A DNA stretch of 64,000 bases from NCBI RefSeq assembly GCF_000379125.1, contig NZ_KB900626.1, positions 563,327-627,326 of the forward strand. The letters run 5' to 3'. This document shows, piece by piece, positions 17,302-27,041 of the stretch. Numbering within the stretch: position 1 is the first letter of the stretch; each line of letters opens with the position of its first letter. The notes below the pieces were generated by a model. The model made no database searches and was not told where the DNA came from. It worked only from the letters and a program-made list of their open reading frames with translations. A program made the position numbers and the translations under genes. This DNA comes from Methylosinus sp. LW4 (lineage in GTDB: Bacteria; Pseudomonadota; Alphaproteobacteria; Rhizobiales; Beijerinckiaceae).

Positions 17302-19404
17302 ATGTCGTCCAAAGTCGCTGCTCCTGGCCTGCTCGATCGGGCCATTATCGGCCGCGCGGCGATCGACGCTCTCATCAAGCTCGATCCGCGCCAGCTGGCG
17401 CGCAATCCGGTGATTTTCGTCACCGAGGCCGTCTCGGCCGTCGTCACGCTCTTATTCGTGCGCGATCTTTTCGCGCATGACGGAACCGCGCTCTTCTCTG
17501 GGCAGATCGCGGCCTGGCTGTGGTTCACGGTCCTCTTCGCCAATTTCGCGGAAGCGGTGGCGGAGGGGCGCGGCAAGGCGCAGGCCGATACGCTGCGTCG
17601 CACGCGCACGGACACGAAAGCCAAGCGAACCAAAGGCGGATCGCGTGACTTCGACATCGTCTCCGCGCTGGAGCTGAAGATCGGCGATGTCGTGCTCGTC
17701 GAGGCCGGAGAGCTCATTCCCGGCGACGGCGAGGTCGTCGAGGGCGTCGCTTCCGTCAACGAGTCGGCGATCACCGGCGAGTCGGCGCCGGTCATTCGCG
17801 AGGCGGGCGGCGATCGTTCCGCCGTCACCGGCGGCACGACTGTGCTGTCCGATTGGGTGCGGGTGAAGATCACCGCCGCGCCCGGCTCCACCTTCATCGA
17901 TCGCATGATCGCGCTGGTCGAAGGCGCCGAGCGGCAGAAGACGCCGAACGAGCTCGCTCTCTCCATCCTGCTGTCGGGCTTGACGATCATCTTTCTGATC
18001 GTCTGCACGACGCTGTGGCCGCTCGCCAATTATTCGGGAACCGTGCTGCCGCTCACCGTGCTCATCGCTCTGCTCGTCTGCCTCATACCGACGACGATCG
18101 GCGGGCTCTTGTCGGCGATCGGCATCGCCGGAATGGATCGACTCATCCGCTTCAACGTCATCGCGACGTCCGGCCGCGCCGTGGAGGCGGCGGGCGACGT
18201 GGACACGCTGCTGCTCGACAAGACCGGCACGATCACTTTCGGCAATCGCATGGCGGATGAGCTTCTCCCCGTCGGCGGCGTCGGCGAGCACGAGCTCGCG
18301 GAGGCCGTGCTGCTCGCCTCTCTCGCGGACGAGACGCCGGAGGGGCGCTCCATCGTGGCTCTGGCCAAAAGCCGCTATGGCCTCGCCGCTCCCGATATCG
18401 GCGCCGATGCGCGCGTCGTTCCCTTTTCGGCGCATACGCGCATCTCTGGCGTCGATCTGCCGGGCCGCGCATTGCGCAAGGGCGCCGTCGACGCCATTCT
18501 CGCGCAGACGCAATCCATAACGGGCCATGCCGACTTCGGCGGCGCGGGCGCCGAAATTCTCGAGCGCGCGGCCATCGCGACATTGCGCGCGCCAGAGGAT
18601 TTCACCCGCGCGGTGGAGCGCATCTCGCGCGCCGGCGGCACGCCGCTCGCCGTCAGCGAGAACGGCCGTCTGCTCGGCGTCGTGCATTTGAAGGACATCA
18701 TCAAGCCCGACATAAAGGCGCGCTTCGCCGAGCTGCGCGCCATGGGCATAAAGACGGTGATGGTGACGGGCGACAATCCGGTCACGGCGGCGGCCATCGC
18801 CTCGGAAGCGGGCGTCGACGACTTCATCGCGCAAGCGACGCCGGAGGACAAGCTCACCTACATCCGCAAGGAGCAGCAAGGCGGCCGCCTCATCGCAATG
18901 TGCGGCGACGGCACCAATGACGCGCCAGCGCTGGCGCAGGCGGATGTCGGCGTGGCCATGCAAACCGGCACGCAAGCGGCGCGCGAGGCGGGCAATATGG
19001 TCGATCTCGACAGCGATCCGACCAAGCTCATCGAGATCGTCGCCATCGGCAAGCAGCTGCTGATGACGCGCGGCTCGCTGACGACCTTCTCCATCGCCAA
19101 TGACGTCGCCAAATATTTCGCCATCATTCCTGCGCTGTTCGTGGCGACCTATCCCGAGCTCGGCGCGCTCAATGTGATGAAGCTCGTCTCGCCGCAATCG
19201 GCCATTCTTTCCGCGGTGATCTTCAACGCGCTGATCATCATCGCGCTGATCCCGCTGGCGCTCAAAGGCGTCGCCTATCGGCCTGTCGGCGCTGACGCCT
19301 TGCTGCGGCGGAATCTGCTGATCTACGGCCTCGGCGGCGTCATCATTCCCTTCGTCGGCATCAAGCTGATCGACATGATCGTGTCGATCCTGCATCTCGC
19401 GTGA
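17302..19404 (+). CDS. kdpB: K+-transporting P-type ATPase catalytic subunit KdpB
   Basis: KdpB hydrolyses ATP to drive K+ uptake; it has 700 residues. It carries the phosphorylation motif DKTGTIT (Asp306), the actuator-domain TGES (158-161, whose Ser corresponds to the inhibitory phosphorylation site Ser162 of E. coli KdpB) and the hinge motif [16 protein letters not shown]. The ATG at 17302 has GGAGA 9 bases upstream. The frame is open further upstream over the 3' end of kdpA, but that part is not KdpB. It is followed directly by kdpC. Confidence 0.97.
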   Translation: MSSKVAAPGLLDRAIIGRAAIDALIKLDPRQLARNPVIFVTEAVSAVVTLLFVRDLFAHDGTALFSGQIAAWLWFTVLFANFAEAVAEGRGKAQADTLRRTRTDTKAKRTKGGSRDFDIVSALELKIGDVVLVEAGELIPGDGEVVEGVASVNESAITGESAPVIREAGGDRSAVTGGTTVLSDWVRVKITAAPGSTFIDRMIALVEGAERQKTPNELALSILLSGLTIIFLIVCTTLWPLANYSGTVLPLTVLIALLVCLIPTTIGGLLSAIGIAGMDRLIRFNVIATSGRAVEAAGDVDTLLLDKTGTITFGNRMADELLPVGGVGEHELAEAVLLASLADETPEGRSIVALAKSRYGLAAPDIGADARVVPFSAHTRISGVDLPGRALRKGAVDAILAQTQSITGHADFGGAGAEILERAAIATLRAPEDFTRAVERISRAGGTPLAVSENGRLLGVVHLKDIIKPDIKARFAELRAMGIKTVMVTGDNPVTAAAIASEAGVDDFIAQATPEDKLTYIRKEQQGGRLIAMCGDGTNDAPALAQADVGVAMQTGTQAAREAGNMVDLDSDPTKLIEIVAIGKQLLMTRGSLTTFSIANDVAKYFAIIPALFVATYPELGALNVMKLVSPQSAILSAVIFNALIIIALIPLALKGVAYRPVGADALLRRNLLIYGLGGVIIPFVGIKLIDMIVSILHLA

Positions 19405-19415
19405 AGGAGCTTTTC

Positions 19416-20015
19416 ATGCTCTCCCAAATTCGTCCTGCGATCGTGATGATCGTTCTCTTCACCCTTCTCACCGGCCTCGCCTATCCTCTGGCGATCACCG
19501 GACTGGCGCAGCTCGCCTTCCATGACGCTGCCAATGGCAGCCTCATAGAGCGCGAGGGCGTCATCGTCGGCTCGCGTCTGATCGGCCAGAACTTCGTGGC
19601 GGATCATTACTTCCACGGCCGCCCTTCGGCGACGAGCGCGCCCGACCCCAATGATGCGAGCAAGACGATCGACGCGCCTTACAATGCGGCGAATTCCGGC
19701 GGCTCCAATCTTGGCCCGACCTCGCAAAAGCTCGTCGATCGCGTGAACGCCGCGATCGAGGCGGAGTTCGCCGCCGGCCGCATCGACATGGTCGCGGCGG
19801 ATGCGGTGACGACATCCGCTTCCGGTCTCGATCCGCACGTCTCGCCGCAATATGCGCTGGCGCAGGCGCCCGCCGTCGCCGCAGCGCGCAAGCTGCCCGT
19901 GAGCCGTGTGCGCGCGCTGGTGGAGAGCCAGATCGAGCAGCGCATGGCCGGATTCATCGGAGAGCCGCGCGTCAATGTGCTGGAGCTCAATCTGGCCTTG
20001 GACGAGCTGCGCTGA
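19416..20015 (+). CDS. kdpC: K+-transporting ATPase subunit KdpC
   Basis: KdpC is the single-span accessory subunit of KdpFABC, 199 residues. One N-terminal membrane helix (IVMIVLFTLLTGLAYPLAIT) is followed by the conserved GLAQLAFHDAANGSLI and FHGRPSAT segments and the C-terminal VNVLELNLAL. The start is the ATG at 19416, 6 bases after AAGGAG; a GTG at 19401 overlapping the kdpB stop is less likely. A terminator follows. The usual sensor-regulator pair kdpD/kdpE does not follow in this window. Confidence 0.96.
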   Translation: MLSQIRPAIVMIVLFTLLTGLAYPLAITGLAQLAFHDAANGSLIEREGVIVGSRLIGQNFVADHYFHGRPSATSAPDPNDASKTIDAPYNAANSGGSNLGPTSQKLVDRVNAAIEAEFAAGRIDMVAADAVTTSASGLDPHVSPQYALAQAPAVAAARKLPVSRVRALVESQIEQRMAGFIGEPRVNVLELNLALDELR

Positions 20016-20049
20016 CGCCCATTTCCGAGAGGCGTCGATAATCTCTATT

Positions 20050-20085
20050 GGAGGCGCGGCGGCTCGTCGCGCCTCCCGCATTTTT
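20050..20085 (+). terminator. Rho-independent terminator of the kdp operon
   Basis: GGAGGCGCG (20050-20058) pairs perfectly with CGCGCCTCC (20068-20076) over a 9-base loop and is followed by CGCATTTTT. It ends the kdp operon 35 bases after the kdpC stop. Confidence 0.8.
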
Positions 20086-20214
20086 CACATTGGCTCCGCC
20101 ACAATCGCCGCTTCATCATGTGCGTCGGATCGCGCGTCGCTGCGGTAGCGGTTTGCTCAGAGCGCATCCGCGCCGGCGCGAATCCGGGCGATCGGATTGC
20201 GGCGTCTCCGAGCG

Positions 20215-21873
20215 TCACCAAAAGACCTGCGCGCGCGCCAGAAACAGGCTCGGATGATCGCCGTTGAGAAAGGCGCGATCGGCGGGCGCGATCAGCGTCA
20301 TGGCGTGCGTCCAATTGGCCTGCAGGCGCACGCCGCGAACCGGATACCAGTTCAGCGCCACCGTGAGATTCTCCTGCCGGCCGCCGAGCGTCGCCGTATT
20401 GGCGACGGCTTTTTGCGCAGCGGAGCCCGCGGCTGCCGCGAGATAGACGAAGCTCGCAGGGACGAGCCCCCCATTGTTCAGGTCGATCCCCTCATAGCGC
20501 GCCGCCACCTCGACGGCGCCATAGCCGCCCTTGCTCAGAGGGCTCTTGATCTTCACATCGGCGAACGTGCCGGGCGCGCTCCAATTCTTGTCATAGCCTT
20601 CATAAGATGCGGCGCGCGATTCCCCGGTCAGGAACAGAGATGCGGCGACATGATAGGCGCTGTAATGCAGCTGCGCGCCGCCGCCATTGGCGTAGAGGAG
20701 GGCGAGCGTTGCGTCGCGCTGATATTGGGCGCCGACATATTCCGCCTCGACGGAGACCGGACCATAGGCGGCGGCGGCCTCGAAGCCATAATTATAGGAA
20801 TATTTCAGGCAGCTCGGCCGCTGCACGAAAGGGGCTACCAGCTGGCCGGCGGCGGTCGTCGCGACATTGAGCGTCGCGGCCGATGCGGCGCAGGAGAGGT
20901 CCTGCGCGGCCGGCACGCGGACCGTCGCCCCGCCCGCGCCGAGAATTCCAGTGAGCTCGCGCTCGAAGCCTGATGCGCCGGGCGTCAGATTTGTGGCGTC
21001 GGTGGCCGCGGTCGTTCCATTGGGACGATGATAGACGAAGGAGCCGCCGAGGTGGAGCAGCGCATCCTCTTCGTGGATCGGCGCATAGACGGCGCGCGCC
21101 GAAGCGTCCCAATATTGCGCATTTCCAACGGGCGGGGCGGTCGCCGTATCCTGCGGGCTGGTCGAGAAAATGCCGCCCTTGAGCGCCCAGCTCGCATCGC
21201 CGACGCCGACGGCGGCGCCAATGTGGCGGGCAGGACCGAGATTGGCCGTCAGGCTGCGCTCTAGAAAGGTGATGTGCTTGTCCGAATCCAGCGTTTCGCG
21301 GCCGAATGGCTCATGGAAATTGCCGATCTGGAAGGAAGCCGGCTGCGCGACGATCCACTCGGGCAAGACTCTCGCGCGATAGGCGATATAGGCGTCGCGA
21401 ATGCCGGCGACGCCGCCGGCGGTGGTGGCGAAATCATATTGGAAGCGATAGATCCAATTGCCATAGGCGCGTCCCGTGACCTCGAGCTCGGCGCGGCGGA
21501 ACCCAACATTGCTGCGCCTTATCGTATCCGCCGAGCTGGCGAAGCCGCCGTCCGTGTGGATGCGTCCGCCGAGCTTGAAATCGAAGCTCTTGTCCTCGCT
21601 CTCGACATAGAGGCCGTTCTTGAAGCTGACGAAAACGGCCGGCGGGACCGCAGCCGCCTGGGGAGTCTTTGCCGAATCGCCGCGCTCCTTTGTCGCGCGA
21701 CCTGCTCTGGACTGGGCGTCGAGCCGGGCCTCCAGACGTTTCAGCTCCGCTTTCAAAGCTTTGATCTCACGCGCCGTATCGGCGAGGCTCGGGGAGGGGC
21801 CGCCCAATGCCGCAATGAGCATTGCGCCTGCGACGCCTTTTCGATCTGCACGACTCCCGCCTTTGCCGAACAT
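20215..21873 (-). CDS. OprP/OprO-family outer-membrane porin
   Basis: This is an outer-membrane beta-barrel protein of 552 residues. A signal peptide (AGAMLIAALGGPSPSLADT) is followed by a short coiled coil (EIKALKAELKRLEARLD), typical of trimeric porins. The barrel begins with SFDFKLGGRIHTDGG and RRAELEVTGRAYGNWIYRFQYD, as in Porin_O_P (phosphate/pyrophosphate-selective) proteins, and ends in the C-terminal aromatic FLARAQVFW. A near-perfect ribosome site (GGAGGAAA) precedes the ATG. The gene converges on the kdp operon and stands alone. Phosphate selectivity is a family expectation, not shown here. Confidence 0.9.
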   Translation of the reverse strand: MFGKGGSRADRKGVAGAMLIAALGGPSPSLADTAREIKALKAELKRLEARLDAQSRAGRATKERGDSAKTPQAAAVPPAVFVSFKNGLYVESEDKSFDFKLGGRIHTDGGFASSADTIRRSNVGFRRAELEVTGRAYGNWIYRFQYDFATTAGGVAGIRDAYIAYRARVLPEWIVAQPASFQIGNFHEPFGRETLDSDKHITFLERSLTANLGPARHIGAAVGVGDASWALKGGIFSTSPQDTATAPPVGNAQYWDASARAVYAPIHEEDALLHLGGSFVYHRPNGTTAATDATNLTPGASGFERELTGILGAGGATVRVPAAQDLSCAASAATLNVATTAAGQLVAPFVQRPSCLKYSYNYGFEAAAAYGPVSVEAEYVGAQYQRDATLALLYANGGGAQLHYSAYHVAASLFLTGESRAASYEGYDKNWSAPGTFADVKIKSPLSKGGYGAVEVAARYEGIDLNNGGLVPASFVYLAAAAGSAAQKAVANTATLGGRQENLTVALNWYPVRGVRLQANWTHAMTLIAPADRAFLNGDHPSLFLARAQVFW

Positions 21874-22273
21874 TCGTATTTCCTCCAGCAGCCCGAACCG
21901 CTAGTTAATCATGACTTGCTCGTGCAAGCCTTGCGTCGGTCGGCGGAAGGAGCGATCGCCGCGTATCGTTTTTCGCCGGCCTTCGTCGCGGCGGCGAAAT
22001 CCTCTCGATTACGCGATTTTGCGGAAAATCTTTCGGACGAAATGGTTGAGAATTCTTCGCGAGCGCTTGGTAAATGATCTTATAATCGAATTATATTCAA
22101 TATGTTGGCTTGACTCTCCGGCGTATGGTTTCCGTTTCCTTGCGGATGCCGCTCGAGTTGCATTACCGCGGCTTAATGGCCGTTAGAGCGTCGCCGTCAA
22201 TCTGATCCTCAACGACGAGGCCGAGCCCGATCAACCAGGGCCGTCTCGTCAGACCAGAGAGAGGATCAGACCC
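21874..22273. other. Intergenic region containing a dispersed repeat
   Basis: No gene is supported. The stretch holds repeat copy A (22001-22053) and a short A+T-rich portion (about 22070-22130) which may contain the promoter of the gene at 22274. Confidence 0.45.
22001..22053 (+). repeat. 53-bp dispersed repeat, copy A
   Basis: The 53 bases starting CTCTCGATTACGCG recur at 33416-33468 with two mismatches. Inside is a hairpin with stem GATTTT/AAAATC and loop GCGG, followed by TTTCGGAC. Flanking sequences differ, so this is a mobile or amplified intergenic element. It could encode a short peptide (LRDFAENLSDEMVEN) but has no start signal. Confidence 0.7.
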
Positions 22274-22849
22274 ATGTTCTCCGCTTCGCTCGGCGCCTTC
22301 GTCGCTCCCCGCATCGCCAAGCGCGCCGCCATCATTGGCCTCGCCGGCTTCGCCGCCTTCGCCTCGGCGCCCGCCAAGGCCGATCTCTTCTCCGATCTGT
22401 TCGGCTCCTTCGACAATGGCTATTCGAGCCGGGGAGTCAGCTCGAACCGCCACGGCTATTCCCGCCGCGCCGATCTCGCTGGCGGCTACACGCCGCGCGC
22501 CGATCATTCGAGCTATGACCGCGGCGGCAATGTCCTCGACTATTACGAGCAGGTCCGCTCGGCGAATGTGACGCGGCGGACCGTCGCCATCGACGGCTAC
22601 TGCGCCTCCGCCTGCACGATGAAGCTCGGCGCGCGCCATGCCTGTGTCTCGCCGGAGGCGACGTTGCGCTTCCATTCGGCGCGGACGAACGAGGGGGAGA
22701 CGTCCTGGGGCGGCAACACGATCATGATGAGCGTCTATCCGCCGGCGATCCAAGCCTGGGTACGGCGTCATCAGGCACTGGACAGTCTGGCCTTCACCGA
22801 CATGTCCGGCCGCGAGGCGATCGGCCTCGGCATACGCGCCTGCGCATAG
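22274..22849 (+). CDS. Secreted protein with GxCxSACT-type motif, ClpP/crotonase-like fold suspected
   Basis: This is a 191-residue exported protein. An N-terminal signal sequence with an Ala-rich core (IIGLAGFAAFASAPAKA) is followed by a Ser/Arg/Gly-rich linker to about residue 80. The conserved part has IDGYCASACTMKLGARHACV and ATLRFHSAR. The small residue-Cys-x-Ser-Ala-Cys-Thr pattern followed by a FH motif recurs in alphaproteobacterial periplasmic proteins with a ClpP/crotonase-like fold, in which the Ser would be nucleophilic. Enzyme activity is not proven. The gene stands alone; a GAGAGGA ribosome site precedes the ATG. Confidence 0.7.
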   Translation: MFSASLGAFVAPRIAKRAAIIGLAGFAAFASAPAKADLFSDLFGSFDNGYSSRGVSSNRHGYSRRADLAGGYTPRADHSSYDRGGNVLDYYEQVRSANVTRRTVAIDGYCASACTMKLGARHACVSPEATLRFHSARTNEGETSWGGNTIMMSVYPPAIQAWVRRHQALDSLAFTDMSGREAIGLGIRACA

Positions 22850-22885
22850 GCAATGAGCGATTGTCGTTCGGAAGCGTCCGCGCGA

Positions 22886-23146
22886 TCAGCGACGCCGGCG
22901 CTTCCGCCAATAGCCGAACGCCTCCTCGTGGATCTCGACATCCAGTTCGGCTATGCGGGCGTGTAGCCTTTGCTGCACATCCTCGACCGCCTTGTTGTAG
23001 ACAATCGGCCCGATCTCTTCCACGAAGAATTGGAGCAGGCCTTCCGCTTCGAGATTGCCGATCTCATTGTCCATATTCTCTTTGAAGTAGCGTTGAAGCG
23101 ACAAGACCGCTTCCTTCGCAGAATCCTTCGGTATATCGATCGGCAT
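22886..23146 (-). CDS. DUF2164-family protein
   Basis: This is a small cytosolic protein of 86 residues. The family pattern is clear: SLQRYFKENMDNEIGNLEAE, FFVEEIGPIVYNKAVEDVQ and EEAFGYW at the end. No function is established for DUF2164. The ATG at 23146 has AAAGGA 5 bases upstream; the frame is open 25 codons further but without support. It converges with the secreted protein gene at 22274. Confidence 0.85.
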   Translation of the reverse strand: MPIDIPKDSAKEAVLSLQRYFKENMDNEIGNLEAEGLLQFFVEEIGPIVYNKAVEDVQQRLHARIAELDVEIHEEAFGYWRKRRRR

Positions 23147-23380
23147 CGCGGTCCTTTCGTCGCAGGCGATTAGCCATCGATCAGCGCGCTGCAAGCCCTG
23201 CGAACTGGCCGAGGAGAACAACTTGCCCAGGAAAGGGCGCGGCGCGCCGTCAGCTCAGAAATTTTGCGCTCTTCGAACAAATAGCGGCGATCGATCTCAG
23301 TGTCTGCCGCTATGAAAATTTGACGTCGTGCTCGACGCTATTTCCAGCGATGACAATCGAAATCGCGCGCGCAAGCGAGC

Positions 23381-24343
23381 TTATGCGACTGTTGCGAGTT
23401 CCCGCGCGGGAGAGACGCTTTTATTCTCGAGGAACCAGCGATAGGAGCCGGCAATTCCATCGTCCAGCGAGATTTCAGGCTCCCATCCGAGCGCTCGAAT
23501 GCGGCCCGAGTCCATCAGCTTGCGGGGCGTGCCATCCGGCTTCGACGTGTCGAACACGAGCTCGCCGGAAAATCCGACTGCTCTCTGCACGGTTTCCGCG
23601 AGCTCGCGGATCGTGATCTCCGAACCTGCGCCGCAATTGATGTGCTCATAGCCGTCGTAATTGTCGAGGCAGAAGACGACGCCGCGCGCGAGGTCGTCGA
23701 CATGCAGGAATTCGCGAAGCGGCGTCCCGGTTCCCCATACGACGACCTCCGGCTTCCTCGACTCCTTCGCTTCATGGAATTTGCGAATGAGCGCGGGCAG
23801 CACATGGCTCGTCTGGAGATCGAAATTATCGTTCGGCCCATAGAGATTGCAGGGCATCACAGAGATGTAACGTCGGCCATATTGCTTGCGGTAGGCTTGA
23901 CAGAGCTTGATGCCGGCGATTTTTGCGATCGCGTACCACTCATTGGTCGGCTCGAGAGGGCCGGTGAGCAGCGAGTCCTCGCGGATGGGCTGAGGCGCGA
24001 ATTTCGGATAAATGCAGGAAGACCCGAGAAAGACGAGACGGTCGACATCCGCGGCGTGGGCCGAATGAATGATATTCGTCTCGATCGCCAGATTGTCGTA
24101 GATGAAATCGGCGGGATAAGTGTCGTTCGCATAGATGCCGCCGACTTTCGCCGCGGCGAAGATGATGGCGTCGGGCCGATTTTGTTTCAGCCAGACTTCG
24201 ACGGCGATCTGATTGCGGAGGTCGACGACCGAGCGATCGGCTTTCAATACTTTGTCGCCTCGCGCCTCGAGATAACGTGTGACGGCCGAACCGACCATGC
24301 CTCTATGACCGGCGACCCAAATACGACGAGTGCTCATGGACAT
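23381..24343 (-). CDS. fcl: GDP-L-fucose synthase
   Basis: This bifunctional epimerase/reductase makes GDP-L-fucose from GDP-4-keto-6-deoxy-mannose; it has 320 residues. It has the glycine-rich NADP motif GHRGMVGSA at the start, the catalytic YAIAK (Tyr-x-x-x-Lys) in NEWYAIAKIAG, and the family's NLYGPNDNFD and LREFLHVDDLA segments. Two ATGs (24343, 24337) are possible. No gmd (GDP-mannose dehydratase) is in the window, so the substrate must come from elsewhere. The product would feed a fucosyltransferase such as the WcaI-type enzyme at 39691. A short copied piece of this gene lies at 33491. Confidence 0.94.
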   Translation of the reverse strand: MSMSTRRIWVAGHRGMVGSAVTRYLEARGDKVLKADRSVVDLRNQIAVEVWLKQNRPDAIIFAAAKVGGIYANDTYPADFIYDNLAIETNIIHSAHAADVDRLVFLGSSCIYPKFAPQPIREDSLLTGPLEPTNEWYAIAKIAGIKLCQAYRKQYGRRYISVMPCNLYGPNDNFDLQTSHVLPALIRKFHEAKESRKPEVVVWGTGTPLREFLHVDDLARGVVFCLDNYDGYEHINCGAGSEITIRELAETVQRAVGFSGELVFDTSKPDGTPRKLMDSGRIRALGWEPEISLDDGIAGSYRWFLENKSVSPARELATVA

Positions 24344-24907
24344 AATACCACTTCTCGAGACAATGCTTTGGCCCCGCATTGCGAGGCCTGAGCGGTAATT
24401 AGGACTTATTTTTTGCAATGCGCAACAAAATATTTAGATTTATGCCCTGCGCGGGCCTTCGATGGTAAACGCGGGTTGCTGAGGGGCTATCGCGGTTCGA
24501 AGAACTGGTTGGGCTGGCTGATATTTAGACCGATGCCGAAGACATCGGCGCTGCATTTCTCAGAACCTTCTCACGATGTCGGCTCTACCTGACGATCGCC
24601 GCAGAGCGGGCGTCGCCAGCGTCACGGAGCCGACGCCGACGACATCGTCGCCGAAACTGAAGAAGACTCCACCGCCGTTGCTGTAGACATTATTCGCCGC
24701 ATTGCCGATCGTAACCGAGCGCGTCAGGGATCCCCGTGGAGACAAATCCACCGCCGCCATTTTGGCTGACGTGACGTTTTTGGCGAGCGTGTCGCGCCAT
24801 TGTCGACATAGACAGGTCGGGCGCGGGAAGGCGGCTTTTGCATTCCGCGCGCCCTCCGGCGCAATTCCTTCTTGACGCTTGCGCTTTCGCCTGTCTCCTA
24901 TGGCGTC
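24344..24907. other. Intergenic region, no supported gene
   Basis: A minus-strand stretch (24560-24760) encodes a Gly/Val/Asn-rich peptide (NNVYSNGGGVFFSFGDDVVG) that could be a scrap of a beta-structured surface protein. It lacks a ribosome site and is probably decayed. The part just upstream of fcl is A+T-rich and should contain its promoter. Confidence 0.4.
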
Positions 24908-25309
24908 ATGGCTTCGTCACCGGCGCAATTCATCAGGCTGCGGACCGCTCTCGCCGCGCTGCTCGGCGCATGGCTGGCGCTCGTCTCGCTTCCCTTTATG
25001 GCGCCGAGCCACGGATGGACCGCGGCCTTCTCGTCATACGGCCTGTCGATCAACGGGGACGGCGCTCCGCTATGCGACGCTCGCGGCGACGATGGCGCGC
25101 CCGTGAAGCACGGCAGCCAGCATTCGCATTGCGCGCTCTGCGCTTGTCCTCGAGATTCGGCGTCCCTCGCATTTCTCGCCATGTTCTTTACGGCGCTCGC
25201 GCCGCGCTTGGACTCGGGGCGAGTTTCGTCGGTCGATCGTGAGCAAGCCCGCGCGCTCATTGGCCGTCCGAGCTATTCGTCCTCCCGCGCGCCCCCGTCG
25301 ATCGGCTGA
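24908..25309 (+). CDS. DUF2946-like small membrane/secreted protein
   Basis: This is a 133-residue protein with an N-terminal hydrophobic segment (TALAALLGAWLALVSLPFMA) and a Cys/His cluster in the middle (SQHSHCALCACPRDSASLA), followed by a second hydrophobic stretch. The layout fits DUF2946 proteins, often found beside TonB-dependent receptors and metal-uptake genes. The Cys/His cluster suggests metal binding; this is inferred. The frame is open 12 codons upstream of the chosen ATG. It precedes the FecI-type sigma factor by 80 bases. Confidence 0.6.
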   Translation: MASSPAQFIRLRTALAALLGAWLALVSLPFMAPSHGWTAAFSSYGLSINGDGAPLCDARGDDGAPVKHGSQHSHCALCACPRDSASLAFLAMFFTALAPRLDSGRVSSVDREQARALIGRPSYSSSRAPPSIG

Positions 25310-25344
25310 TCGACCCTTTCACCCTGGTTTTTCACCTCCGGTCT

Positions 25345-25367
25345 CGACGTGCGCACAGCGCACGTCG
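25345..25367. promoter_or_regulatory. Perfect 10-bp inverted repeat upstream of the sigma-factor gene
   Basis: CGACGTGCGC and GCGCACGTCG flank a 3-base loop (ACA), 23 bases before the sigma-factor start codon. It could be an operator or, in RNA, a hairpin that limits translation of the sigma factor. There is no T-run, so it is not a standard terminator. Confidence 0.5.
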
Positions 25368-25389
25368 CGATCGTCGCGGGCGCCGGCGA

Positions 25390-25890
25390 ATGTCGGAAAA
25401 GAAAACTCGTTTCATTCGCGACCTGTTCGAGCGCAACAGACGCGCGCTGACGGCCTATCTGACGCGTCGCGTCGGCGCGGAAGACGCGTCCGATCTGCTT
25501 CAGGAGACGTTCGTGCGCGCGCTGCGGCACGAGCGCCTCGACGATGTCGCCGATCCGCCGGCCTTCCTCCAGCAGATCGCCGCCAATCTCACGCGCGACC
25601 TGGCCCGGCGTCGGCGGACGGAGCACAAATATCTCGCCTTCGATCAGTTCCTCGGCGAGCGGCCGAGCAGCGAGGCGCGGCAGGACGAGATCGTCGACTA
25701 TGAGCGCCGGGCGCGCCGCCTCCGCGAGGCGATCGAGGCGCTGCCGCCCCGATGTCGCGAGGTCTTCGAGCTCTGCGCCTTCGAGGACCTCTCCTTTCGC
25801 GAGATCGCCCTGCGCCTCGGCGTCACCGAGCGCATGGTGCGCCAGCATATGAGCATCGCCATGCAGCGCTGCTGGGCTGCGCTGGGATGA
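25390..25890 (+). CDS. FecI-type ECF sigma factor
   Basis: This is an extracytoplasmic-function sigma factor of 166 residues. Region 2 is recognisable (RNRRALTAYLTRRVGAEDAS then DLLQETFVRAL) and region 4 ends with the helix-turn-helix FREIALRLGVTERMVRQHMS. The anti-sigma gene starts inside the stop codon (ATGA), and a TonB-dependent receptor with signalling domain follows. This is the classic iron-siderophore surface signalling arrangement, in which the sigma factor activates the receptor gene. Confidence 0.93.
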   Translation: MSEKKTRFIRDLFERNRRALTAYLTRRVGAEDASDLLQETFVRALRHERLDDVADPPAFLQQIAANLTRDLARRRRTEHKYLAFDQFLGERPSSEARQDEIVDYERRARRLREAIEALPPRCREVFELCAFEDLSFREIALRLGVTERMVRQHMSIAMQRCWAALG

Positions 25891-26912
25891 AAGATTTTTC
25901 GCCGCGCGACCTTCCCTTTTCCCCTATTGGCGCGTCGTATTCGGCGGACGCGGAGGGCGATCCGCATGCAGGGAGCGACGGTGCGATGCGAATGGGGGAG
26001 GGCGACGCCGCCCATGCGGCGGCGATCGACTGGTGGATCAGGGAGAAGGCGGGCGACCTCGACCAGGATCGCGCGGCCTTCGACGCCTGGCTCGCAGCCG
26101 ATCCGGCCCATCGCCGCGCCTATGCCGATGTCGCCGGAATGTTCGAGGAGGCGCGCGCGCTGCGCCCGGCGCGCCGGTCTCGCTCTCGGGGCGCGGCGTC
26201 GCGACGAGTGGCGACGGCGGGATTATCGGCCGCCGCTTGCTTGGCCTTTCTCTTCTTCCTCGGCGATCTCGCCCAGGTCTGGCGGTCGGACTTTGCGACG
26301 GGCGTCGGGGAGCGCCGAACAGCGACCCTCGCCGATGGCTCGCGTGTAGAGCTCGATGGCGGCTCGGCGATAGAGGTCCGTTTTGAAGCCGGGCGCCGGC
26401 GCGTGCGCCTGCTGTCCGGGGAGGCATGGTTCGAGGTCGCGCCCGATCCCGCGCGTCCCTTTGTCGTCGAGGCGGCGGGCGGCGAGGTGACGGCGCTCGG
26501 CACCGCCTTCGACGTCGCGCTCACCGAGGAAGGCGGCGCGCGCGTGGCGGTCGGCGAGCATTCGGTCGCTGTCGCCAGCGGCGGCGCGCGCGTTATCGTC
26601 GAGGAGCGGCAGCAGACATTCTACGAGGCGAACGCCGCCGCGCGGCCTCCGGCGAGCGCCGCCGCGGAAACGATCGCCGCCTGGCGACACGGCGCGCTGA
26701 TCGTGGAAGACAGGCCGCTCGGCGAGGCTCTGGCGACGCTCGGCCGTCATCGCCATGGCTATGTCTTCTGCCTGCGCGCGTCGACCTGCGCGCGGCGTGT
26801 GAGCGGCGTCTTCTCGACCGCGGAGCCGCTCACCTCTCTGCGCGAGATCGAATATTTCCTCGGGCTGCATTCGATCCATCTGACCGATTATCTCATTCTG
26901 CTCACGGAATGA
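25887..26912 (+). CDS. FecR-type anti-sigma factor / transmembrane signal transducer
   Basis: This is an inner-membrane regulator of 341 residues. The cytosolic N-terminus has the family's DUF4880 pattern (AAAIDWWIREKAGDLDQDRAA then FDAWLAADPAHRRAYADV), one transmembrane helix follows (about residues 108-127), and the periplasmic FecR domain comes next (GERRTATLADGSRVELDGGS, LLSGEAWFEVAPDPARPFVV). The start at 25887 overlaps the sigma-factor stop by 4 bases. The periplasmic part would contact the signalling domain of the receptor encoded downstream and release or activate the sigma factor. Confidence 0.93.
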   Translation: MKDFSPRDLPFSPIGASYSADAEGDPHAGSDGAMRMGEGDAAHAAAIDWWIREKAGDLDQDRAAFDAWLAADPAHRRAYADVAGMFEEARALRPARRSRSRGAASRRVATAGLSAAACLAFLFFLGDLAQVWRSDFATGVGERRTATLADGSRVELDGGSAIEVRFEAGRRRVRLLSGEAWFEVAPDPARPFVVEAAGGEVTALGTAFDVALTEEGGARVAVGEHSVAVASGGARVIVEERQQTFYEANAAARPPASAAAETIAAWRHGALIVEDRPLGEALATLGRHRHGYVFCLRASTCARRVSGVFSTAEPLTSLREIEYFLGLHSIHLTDYLILLTE

Positions 26913-27041
26913 CGGGCGGCGCCGGCCACATCTTCCCACGCAATTTTTTTCGCATTGGACATTCCGAATTCGACGCGAGGGCGTCGAGTTGGTCACGGAC
27001 GCCGTCTCGCGTCCGAGAATCCAATTCGACGGAAAGCGGCG

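Noticed and set aside
15306..18029. 907-codon minus-strand open frame across kdpA and kdpB
   Set aside because: It runs antisense to perfectly conserved kdp genes, has low-complexity charged composition and no recognisable domain.
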